From: AEGEAN-183 sp964342745
GTDB lineage: Bacteria > Pseudomonadota > Gammaproteobacteria > Magnimaribacterales > Magnimaribacteraceae
Length of the DNA stretch: 20,435 nt
Reading direction: 5' to 3'
Assembly: GCA_964342745.1 (NCBI GenBank)
Contig: CAYFFW010000023.1
Span: forward strand, 1 to 20,435
Below the pieces are notes generated by a model. It was not told the DNA's origin. It worked only from the letters and a program-made list of their open reading frames with translations, and ran no database searches. This document shows positions 1-6,013 of this stretch, in pieces (the first letter of the stretch is position 1; each line of letters begins with the position of its first letter). The position numbers and the translations under genes were made by a program.

Positions 1-763
1 AATCCTCTCCTCTTTCTTTAATCATTTGTCTTATTTGATCTAAAGAATAATTATCAACTGGTAATCCTAAAGCTAACCAAAAATCTTTTGCAGCCTGAGT
101 CTCTTCATCGGATAGCTCTAGTGGATCTACCTGACCTAAAATTTTCCTTGTATTTTTTGCTATGGAAGTACCAATATGTCCTGGCATTACTACAGAAGCA
201 CTTAAATGAGGAGCGTTTAACTTAAAATCTTCTAATAAGGACTCAGTAAAACCTTTAACAGCAAATTTTGCAGCAGAATAAGACGTGTGGGGCATGCCTC
301 CTAAAGAAGCCCAAAAACCATTAACGCTGCTAGTGTTAATAACATGACCTTCTTCACTCTTAACTAAATGTGGCATAAAAGCCCTACAGCAAAAATAAAC
401 CCCATACCAACAAACTGCAAAAGTTTTTTCCCATTCAGACTCATCTCCTTCGACAAAGCTATCTCCCCCTCCAATTCCTGCATTATTAAAAAGCAAGTTA
501 ATTGAATCTGTATTATGTTTTTTTAAAACTTCATCTTTAAATCTAAAAACTTCTTCTTTTTTTGATACATCACAAGTATGTCTTGTTAATAAAATATTAG
601 AAGATTCACTCGAAGCTAGATCAAAAGTTTCTTGCATGTTTTCTTCTAAAATATCGCACAGTGCGACATGACAATTCTGTTTAGCTAACTGAATAACCAG
701 TTCTCTTCCCATACCAGTCCCACCGCCTGTAACTACAGCAATCTTATTTTCAAAACTATCCAT
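1..763 (-). CDS. SDR family NAD(P)-dependent oxidoreductase (3' end cut by window edge)
   Basis: The frame is open from an ATG at 761-763 to the window edge: 254 codons with the C-terminus missing. Translated by hand it is a classical short-chain dehydrogenase/reductase. The dinucleotide-binding glycine motif TGGGTGMG is at residues 12-19, followed by an acidic residue (D37) after the second strand that suggests NAD(H) preference. NNAG is at 93-96, the catalytic serine at about 145-146, and the Tyr-x-x-x-Lys pair is Y162/K166. All catalytic positions are present, so it should be an active cytoplasmic oxidoreductase; the substrate cannot be read from sequence. It lies 18 bp downstream of the glutathione transferase gene on the same strand and is probably the last visible member of the gpsA operon. 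No strong ribosome binding site precedes the ATG. Confidence 0.9.
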   Translation of the reverse strand, partial: MDSFENKIAVVTGGGTGMGRELVIQLAKQNCHVALCDILEENMQETFDLASSESSNILLTRHTCDVSKKEEVFRFKDEVLKKHNTDSINLLFNNAGIGGGDSFVEGDESEWEKTFAVCWYGVYFCCRAFMPHLVKSEEGHVINTSSVNGFWASLGGMPHTSYSAAKFAVKGFTESLLEDFKLNAPHLSASVVMPGHIGTSIAKNTRKILGQVDPLELSDEETQAAKDFWLALGLPVDNYSLDQIRQMIKERGED

Positions 764-781
764 ATTTAAATTAAGGATTAA

Positions 782-1459
782 CTACTTTTGTAGCATCTTG
801 GCAGCAGCCTTTTTAACCTCTTCAGGGTCAGTATCCTTTCTATCAGGTCTCTTCGGTACATTTAAACCAGCTTTAAAGCCAGGCCTCTCTCTGCATCTTT
901 CTACCCAAGAACTTAAATTTTTTAAGTCCTTTATTTCTACTCCTGACCATTCATGGATATTAACCCATGGAAAAGTAGCGAAATCTGCGATAGTAATATC
1001 ATCGCAAATAAAATCTCTACCTTCTAGCTGAGTATCCAAAACGGTATAGAGTCTTTTTGTTTCATTCTGGTATCGATCAATCGCAGAAGGAAGCTTCTCC
1101 GGAAAATATCTAAAAAAGACGTTAGCTTGACCTTGCATTGGGCCCACTCCAGCCATCTGGAACATTAACCATTGGATAACTTCTGATCGTTTTTGTGAAT
1201 CTTGAGGTAAGAACTTGCCCCCAGAAATCTCAGCTAAATACAAAAGGATTGCGCCTGATTCGAATACAGCAAAATTATCATTACCTGTATCCACTATTGC
1301 TGGAATTCGTCCATTGGGACAAATAGATAAAAATTCTTCTTTTTTTTGCTCTCCTTCTCCAATGTTTACCAGTTTAACTTCATAAGCTAAACCCATTTCT
1401 TCTAATGCTATGCTAATTTTATGACCATTGGGTGTAGGAGCTGTATAAAGCTCAATCAT
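782..1459 (-). CDS. yfcG: YfcG/Nu-class glutathione transferase-like protein (disulfide-bond reductase)
   Basis: This 225-residue protein has a thioredoxin-fold N-terminal domain (about 1-80) and an all-helical C-terminal domain, the normal length for the family. The start TAPTPNGHK places T9 and N11 where E. coli YfcG has its glutathione-contacting Thr9 and Asn11. The loop PNGRIPAI carries the cis-proline (P53), ESGAILLYLAE (67-77) supplies the Glu-Ser that holds the glutathione glutamyl group, and GPMQGQ (106-111) is typical of the YfcG/YghU group. Family members reduce disulfides using glutathione rather than conjugating xenobiotics; that role is inferred from the family. The ATG overlaps the stop of the upstream DUF4389 gene (ATGA at 1456-1459) and has a good ribosome binding site, GAGGG at 1466-1470 with a 6-base spacer, so the two are probably translationally coupled. 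Confidence 0.92.
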   Translation of the reverse strand: MIELYTAPTPNGHKISIALEEMGLAYEVKLVNIGEGEQKKEEFLSICPNGRIPAIVDTGNDNFAVFESGAILLYLAEISGGKFLPQDSQKRSEVIQWLMFQMAGVGPMQGQANVFFRYFPEKLPSAIDRYQNETKRLYTVLDTQLEGRDFICDDITIADFATFPWVNIHEWSGVEIKDLKNLSSWVERCRERPGFKAGLNVPKRPDRKDTDPEEVKKAAAKMLQK

Positions 1460-1773
1460 TTTTTACCCTCATTTTTAGGAAACTCACTAAAAGGGTAAGG
1501 CTTATCTTTTTCTTGGTAAGTTACAAAGTTAATAATTTGTATCATCCATTGTCTAAATAATGTGGCAAGTTCTACCAAGCTCTTATTTGGACTGTCTGTG
1601 AATAAATTAAAAAGGAACTGAAGGACAGCAATAATGTAGAGCACAATAGATGCCCATCCATAAATAAACAAAAACAATGCTATCCAAAGAAGTCTTAGCC
1701 ATTTTCCTTGATTAAAGACATTCTCTTTAAGTTCTTCGGTGTCTATCTTTTCTTCTTCAAATTTCTTACTCAT
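1456..1773 (-). CDS. DUF4389 domain-containing small membrane protein
   Basis: This is a 105-residue protein of the DUF4389 family, whose function is not known. The charged N-terminus (about 1-22) is followed by WLRLLWIALF and a continuous hydrophobic stretch (about 26-58) that can form one long or two short membrane segments. A second amphipathic part (about 66-85) leads to the conserved tail KPYPFSEFP (91-99). The pattern of Gly-x-Trp-Leu-Arg before the membrane segment and a Pro-Phe-Ser-Asp/Glu tail is what identifies the family. It sits 16 bp after gpsA and overlaps the glutathione transferase start by 4 bp, so it is in the same operon. An inner-membrane location is inferred. No near ribosome binding site is visible; an AAGG lies about 19 bases upstream, which is too far. 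Confidence 0.85.
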   Translation of the reverse strand: MSKKFEEEKIDTEELKENVFNQGKWLRLLWIALFLFIYGWASIVLYIIAVLQFLFNLFTDSPNKSLVELATLFRQWMIQIINFVTYQEKDKPYPFSEFPKNEGKK

Positions 1774-1789
1774 ACATAAATATTTTTTA

Positions 1790-2794
1790 TTACCTTGAGA
1801 ATTCTACATCTTTAGCTTGGTCAGTACCTAAAACTTTCTCAATGGAGCCATTTAAAGAAAGATTCTTATAGATTATTTCGTATAAAGAATTAACTATGGG
1901 CATTTTTATTCCCTCTTTCTTAGATTTATCCCAAACTATTTTAAGAGTACTTAATCCTTCAGTTGTTTGTCCTACCCCATTCTTTGCTTCTTCTACACTT
2001 AACCCACTTCCTATTAACTTACCAAAAGCATGATTCCTGCTTAGTGGAGATGCGCAAGTTGTTATTAAATCTCCTACTCCAGAAAGTCCTAGAAAAGTCA
2101 TAGGATCGGCACCTTGATGAACTGCAAATCTGCTCATTTCAGCTAAACCCCTGGTCATAATCATGCCTATTGTGTTTTCTCCTGAGTCTAATCCATCTGC
2201 TATACCACAGGCTATAGCATAAATATTCTTTAAAGCTCCACCAAGTTCAACTCCATAAGGGTCTGTGTTTGTATAAAGACGAAATGATCCAGATGAGAAG
2301 ATTGAAATACATTCTTCTCTTAATTCTTTACTTTTGCTGGCAATCACTGTTCCAGTAAGCTGTTTTTTTGATATTTCTAGAGCTAAATTGGGTCCACTGA
2401 TAACACCTACTTGATCATTTTTAGTTTCTGCTTCTAGAATTTGACTCATAAGTAAAAAACCCTCTTCTTCTATGCCTTTAGTAGCACTAATTAAATAAGC
2501 CTCTGGATCTATGTATCTGATAGATTTAGATAAAACTTCCCTAAAGGAATTACTAGGAATACAGAAAAGCACTAGACTGCTTGTCTTTATGTCTTCGATA
2601 TTATTAGTTGCCTTTAAACTTTTATTCAGTAAATAGTCAGGAAGATATCTGCTATTAACATGATTATTGTTAATGGATTGAGCTACTTCTTCATCCCTCA
2701 TCCAAAGGCACACATCATGTCCATTTAAAGAAGCAAGGTTTGCTAAAACAGTACCCCAACTTCCCCCTCCCAAAACAGTAACTTCTTTTTTCAT
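1790..2794 (-). CDS. gpsA: Glycerol-3-phosphate dehydrogenase [NAD(P)+]
   Basis: GpsA reduces dihydroxyacetone phosphate to sn-glycerol-3-phosphate, the backbone of membrane phospholipids, in the cytoplasm. The 334-residue length is standard. The N-terminal Rossmann domain has LGGGSWGT (8-15); the usual GAGSWGT has Gly in place of Ala here. SATKG (103-107) and SGPN (133-136) contribute to the cofactor and substrate site. LGGALKNIYAIACG carries the catalytic lysine K189, GLSGVGDLITTC lies at 236-247, and SRN (252-254) binds the substrate phosphate. All expected motifs are present. It is the first gene of the minus-strand cluster and is divergent from the synthetase-like gene at 2885, with 90 bp between them to hold both promoters. 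No clear Shine-Dalgarno sequence precedes the ATG. Confidence 0.97.
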   Translation of the reverse strand: MKKEVTVLGGGSWGTVLANLASLNGHDVCLWMRDEEVAQSINNNHVNSRYLPDYLLNKSLKATNNIEDIKTSSLVLFCIPSNSFREVLSKSIRYIDPEAYLISATKGIEEEGFLLMSQILEAETKNDQVGVISGPNLALEISKKQLTGTVIASKSKELREECISIFSSGSFRLYTNTDPYGVELGGALKNIYAIACGIADGLDSGENTIGMIMTRGLAEMSRFAVHQGADPMTFLGLSGVGDLITTCASPLSRNHAFGKLIGSGLSVEEAKNGVGQTTEGLSTLKIVWDKSKKEGIKMPIVNSLYEIIYKNLSLNGSIEKVLGTDQAKDVEFSR

Positions 2795-2851
2795 AATGAT
2801 AAAATTAATAAATTAGATTTATTATGCAGAATCTATTTTACCAGCCTCTTT

Positions 2852-2878
2852 TTGAATATCTGTAATCCGAGTTAATAT
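2852..2878 (+). promoter_or_regulatory. Weak candidate promoter for the glutamine synthetase-like gene
   Basis: The 90-bp divergent gap 2795-2884 holds a TTGAAT (2852-2857) and a TAATAT (2873-2878) separated by 15 bases. The spacing is shorter than the ideal 17. If real, transcription would begin almost at the ATG (2885), giving a leaderless or near-leaderless mRNA, which fits the lack of a usable Shine-Dalgarno there. No convincing gpsA promoter could be picked on the other strand. Confidence 0.25.
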
Positions 2879-2884
2879 TAGGCA

Positions 2885-4273
2885 ATGGAAACTGAAATTG
2901 AAGAACTAATACAAAGTCTTAAAGATAAAAATATTAGATATGTAAAAGTTGCTATTACTGACATTGACGGTGTTTTAAGGGGTAAATACATGCAAGTAGG
3001 CAAGTTTCTTAAATCTTTAAAATCAGGGTTTGGCTTTTGCGATGTTATTTTTGGTTGGGATAGCTCTGATGAGCTTTATGATTTAAATATTCCCGAAAAT
3101 AAACTTTTTACTGGCTGGCATACTGGATACCCTGACCAAGAGGTAAGAATAGTTTTAGATTCTGAAAGAAAAATACCCTTTGAGCCCAACACACCGCTAT
3201 TTCTTTCAGAACTAAAAGAAGGGAAAGTTTGCCCCAGATCTGCCCTAAAAAGAGTTTTAAAACTCTTAGAGGAGATTGGCTTTAAGGGTAAATCTGCTCT
3301 TGAATATGAGTTCTTTTTATTTAATGAAACACCTAAAACTATAAGAGAGAAGAATTATAAAAACTTAAATAACTTTACGCCCGGAATGTTTGGTTATTCA
3401 TTGTTGAGGAGTTCGGTTAACTCTAACCTTTATCACGAAATCCTAGACATGTGTTCTGAAATGAATTTTCCCCTTGAGGGATTGCACACTGAAACTGGTC
3501 CCGGTGTATTAGAGGCTGCAATAGCAGTAGACGAAACATTAAAATCTGCTGATAAGGCGATTCTATTTAAAACCTTTATGAAAGTTTTAGCTCAAAAAAA
3601 TGATCTAATGGCCACTTTTATGGCTAAGTGGTCTCATAAATATCCTGGTCAATCAGGTCATGTTCATTGTTCTTTAGTCGATCTAGAAAACAAGCCTGTT
3701 TTTTCTAATAGAGAAACTGGTGAGATGAGTGAAATAATGAAAAATTTTCTTGGGGGGTTAGAAAAATACGGTAAAGAATTCATATCTTTAATAGGGCCTA
3801 CAACTAATTCCTACAAAAGAATGTGTGCTGGAGCTTGGGCCCCTATAAATATAACTTGGGGAAAAGAGAACAGGACAACAGCATATAGGGTTATAGAGGG
3901 GTCACCTGACTCTCAAAGAATAGAAAATAGATTACCTGGAGCAGATGCTAACCCCTACCTAGCTTTAGCTGCTACTTTTGGAGCAGGCTATCTTGGTATA
4001 AAAGAGGGCTTACAGCCAAGCGAACCAGTACGTGGAGAAGCTTATTCCATGAAGTCTAATAAACATAAAAGAGTTCCGGAGACTTTAATTCAAAGCGCTA
4101 AACTATTTAACAGCTCTGAGGCTGCAAGATCTATCTGGGGTGATTTGTTTGTAGACCATTACTCTTCATCTAGAATTTGGGAGCATGAACAATCTCAAAA
4201 AAATAAACCCTTCTTTGAAAATAAAGAAGAAATATCTATTTGGGAACTTAAGAGATACTTTGAAATAATTTAG
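2885..4273 (+). CDS. Glutamine synthetase-fold gamma-glutamyl-amine ligase (PuuA/GlnA3-like)
   Basis: This 462-residue protein has the full class I glutamine synthetase fold: an N-terminal beta-grasp domain (about 15-105, with DIDGVLRGK) and the C-terminal catalytic domain. Metal-binding glutamates are visible in LEYEFF (E140/E142), TETGPG (E203) and LEAAI (E210). GHVHCS (258-263) supplies the metal and ATP histidines, and RIENRLPGADANPYLA (345-360) is the typical arginine-rich ATP/glutamate loop. The flap motif that in true glutamine synthetases reads PGYEAP is AGAWAP (315-320) here, so the ammonium-handling Glu (Glu327 in Salmonella GlnA) is Trp319. The Tyr-adenylylation tail of GlnA is not evident. 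Relatives lacking that Glu, such as PuuA, join glutamate to an amine instead of ammonia. I infer an ATP-dependent gamma-glutamyl-amide ligase for amine catabolism; the amine is unknown. It is followed after 2 bp by an SDR. Confidence 0.85.
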   Translation: METEIEELIQSLKDKNIRYVKVAITDIDGVLRGKYMQVGKFLKSLKSGFGFCDVIFGWDSSDELYDLNIPENKLFTGWHTGYPDQEVRIVLDSERKIPFEPNTPLFLSELKEGKVCPRSALKRVLKLLEEIGFKGKSALEYEFFLFNETPKTIREKNYKNLNNFTPGMFGYSLLRSSVNSNLYHEILDMCSEMNFPLEGLHTETGPGVLEAAIAVDETLKSADKAILFKTFMKVLAQKNDLMATFMAKWSHKYPGQSGHVHCSLVDLENKPVFSNRETGEMSEIMKNFLGGLEKYGKEFISLIGPTTNSYKRMCAGAWAPINITWGKENRTTAYRVIEGSPDSQRIENRLPGADANPYLALAATFGAGYLGIKEGLQPSEPVRGEAYSMKSNKHKRVPETLIQSAKLFNSSEAARSIWGDLFVDHYSSSRIWEHEQSQKNKPFFENKEEISIWELKRYFEII

Positions 4274-4275
4274 AT

Positions 4276-5040
4276 ATGAAAAAAGGAAATATATTTGATT
4301 TATCAGGGAAGGTAGCTCTAGTAACCGGAGCCTCTTCAGGTCTTGGAAAAAATTTTGCGCAAACTCTTTCTTCTAATGGAGCAAAAGTGATTCTGGCTGC
4401 CAGAAGAGAAGAGAAACTAAAAGATCTTCAATCTAAGTTAAGTAATGAGTCTTTTACATTCCATTTAGATGTCACCTCTAAAGAAAGTGTAAAAAAATTA
4501 AGGAAAGAGATAGAAAGTACTGTTGGTCAGTTAGACATATTGGTTAATAACGCGGGGATCTCCGATCCTGTAAGGTTTAAAGACATCACCGAAGAAAGTT
4601 GGTTGAAGATTCTAGAGACTAATTTAAATGGAGCCTTTAGGGTTGCAAAAATGGCAACGGACATCATGATAAAAAACAATAATGGAGGTAGCATTATAAA
4701 TATAGCCTCTATATTGGCTCAAAGGGTTGGACTAAACCTAACTAGCTATGCTTCTGCAAAAGCCGCCTTAGTGCAAATGACTAAAAGTATGGCTCTTGAG
4801 TTAGCTAGATCTAATATCAGAGTAAATGCTCTAGCTCCTGGGTATATTCTTACAGAAATAAACAAAGAATTCTTTGATACTAGTGAGGGTCAAGGTTATA
4901 TAAGTAAAATCCCAATGAATAGATTGGGATTAGAAAGAGAACTAGATGGAGCTTTGCTATTACTAGCCAGTAATGCTTCATCCTTTATGACAGGATCTGT
5001 AATCACAGTGGACGGGGGCCATTTAGTAAATCCTCTTTAA
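4276..5040 (+). CDS. SDR family oxidoreductase (classical, FabG-like), partner of the ligase
   Basis: This 254-residue classical short-chain dehydrogenase/reductase has every catalytic landmark: TGASSGLG (17-24), an arginine pair after the second strand (R43/R44) suggesting NADP(H), NNAG (91-94), Ser145, and Tyr158-x-x-x-Lys162. PGYILT (188-193) and the C-terminal VDGG (245-248) complete the fold. It starts 2 bp after the stop of the glutamine synthetase-like gene, with no room for a promoter, so both are made from one message. By analogy with amine catabolic routes it may oxidise or reduce a carbon of the glutamylated amine or a product of it, but that is inference; FabG-like proteins act on many substrates. 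The stop codon directly abuts the stop of the convergent patatin gene. Confidence 0.92.
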   Translation: MKKGNIFDLSGKVALVTGASSGLGKNFAQTLSSNGAKVILAARREEKLKDLQSKLSNESFTFHLDVTSKESVKKLRKEIESTVGQLDILVNNAGISDPVRFKDITEESWLKILETNLNGAFRVAKMATDIMIKNNNGGSIINIASILAQRVGLNLTSYASAKAALVQMTKSMALELARSNIRVNALAPGYILTEINKEFFDTSEGQGYISKIPMNRLGLERELDGALLLLASNASSFMTGSVITVDGGHLVNPL

Positions 5041-5931
5041 CTAATCAGTCAATAAATCTAACGCAGATCTGCCAAACTCCTTCCACCAGAATTGGCCCAT
5101 TTTTCTAATTTGGATAACATTGTTCTTATTATTATCATCCAATCTTCTGTTTACTTTTCCCAAGGGGGAATTAACCCTTAAATACTCCTTCCCTACAATT
5201 TCTGTAGCTATTTCATGATCAAGGCTACTCTCTAGCATCAAACCAAATAAATCATGCCTTAACCATCCTATTAGCCCCCAATTTTGGGAGGCCTTACCTT
5301 TCAAGGGTCTTTTATTTAAACCTGTACCGACACTCAATATTTTTATTTTATGATCTGGATAAAGCTTTTTTAATTCAGCATACCCATGAAGAACTGGATT
5401 GTTGGCAACAATTCCGCCATCAATTAGATATCTATTTCCTACTTTAGCTGTTGGGTAGTAAATGGGCGCAGCACTCGTTGCACTTGCTGCATCTATAACT
5501 GAAATATCTGGATCATTATAAGAAGTTAGAAGTAATGGTTTCCTTTCTTCAATGTCATAACTCATAACAGCCAAGTCTCCACTTGCATCCCCTAATTTCA
5601 AATTGCCGAAATACTTAGACAATACTTTTTTCTTTCCTTCTCCATCGTATTTAGGGTTTATTTGCATCAATCCTAACTTTGAGTCCCATAAAGAAGAATT
5701 TAAAATCAGATTAAGGTTATCTTCAGACCAAAAATTTAAAAGCTTATCTCCTTCCATCTTGGCTACAGATAACGCAATTGCAGTTATTGCTCCAGCTGAA
5801 GTACCAACAAAAAAATCGAATTTTTTATATAAAGGTTGCCCCAAAGACTCTTCAAGTTCCTTAAGGAAGGTAACAGTTGCTATTTCTCTTACTCCCCCTC
5901 CATCTAGTGAAAGTAAGTATTTAGTATTCAT
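5041..5931 (-). CDS. Patatin-like phospholipase
   Basis: The 296-residue protein is a patatin-fold lipid acyl hydrolase. The oxyanion-hole motif DGGGVR is at 10-15, the nucleophile elbow GTSAG at 43-47 (Ser45), and the catalytic aspartate in DGG at 171-173 (Asp171), giving an intact Ser-Asp dyad. The rest is a single patatin domain with no extra domain and no signal peptide, so it should work in the cytoplasm or at the inner face of the membrane on phospholipids or other acyl esters. The arginine of the oxyanion loop is followed by Glu rather than the usual Gly. Its 3' end abuts the SDR with no gap. It is divergent from the TonB-dependent receptor. Patatins also serve as effectors in anti-phage CBASS systems, but no cyclase gene is near, so a housekeeping lipid role is more likely. 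Confidence 0.9.
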   Translation of the reverse strand: MNTKYLLSLDGGGVREIATVTFLKELEESLGQPLYKKFDFFVGTSAGAITAIALSVAKMEGDKLLNFWSEDNLNLILNSSLWDSKLGLMQINPKYDGEGKKKVLSKYFGNLKLGDASGDLAVMSYDIEERKPLLLTSYNDPDISVIDAASATSAAPIYYPTAKVGNRYLIDGGIVANNPVLHGYAELKKLYPDHKIKILSVGTGLNKRPLKGKASQNWGLIGWLRHDLFGLMLESSLDHEIATEIVGKEYLRVNSPLGKVNRRLDDNNKNNVIQIRKMGQFWWKEFGRSALDLLTD

Positions 5932-5976
5932 TAGTATTAGAGATCAAATTTAATTTTTTAGTTTATTGGATTAATG

Positions 5977-5982
5977 TAGAAT
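5977..5982 (+). promoter_or_regulatory. Candidate -10 element upstream of the TonB-dependent receptor
   Basis: TAGAAT matches five of six bases of the sigma-70 -10 consensus and lies 31 bases before the chosen ATG at 6014. No good -35 is visible; the expected place holds only a T-rich run (about 5954-5959). The 82-bp divergent gap 5932-6013 is otherwise plain AT-rich sequence. Confidence 0.3.
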
Positions 5983-6003
5983 AAAGCTAGTTAAATTTTT
6001 TTT

Positions 6004-6009
6004 GGGGGA
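6004..6009 (+). promoter_or_regulatory. Ribosome binding site fixing the receptor start at 6014
   Basis: GGGGGA is followed by a 4-base spacer and ATG at 6014. The frame is also open from a TTG at 6002, but that codon lies before this purine run, and starting at 6014 leaves a textbook signal peptide. I therefore use 6014. Confidence 0.65.
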
Positions 6010-6013
6010 CAAT

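Noticed and set aside
798..1031. Plus-strand open frame within the glutathione transferase gene
   Set aside because: It is antisense to a clearly conserved gene, has no recognisable domain and no ribosome binding site.
5041..5931. Patatin as effector of a CBASS-type anti-phage system
   Set aside because: No nucleotide cyclase, ubiquitin-like ancillary gene or other defence gene is adjacent; the neighbours are metabolic.
6002..6013. TTG start adding four residues to the TonB-dependent receptor
   Set aside because: It lies upstream of the GGGGGA ribosome binding site; ATG 6014 has proper spacing and begins a standard signal peptide.
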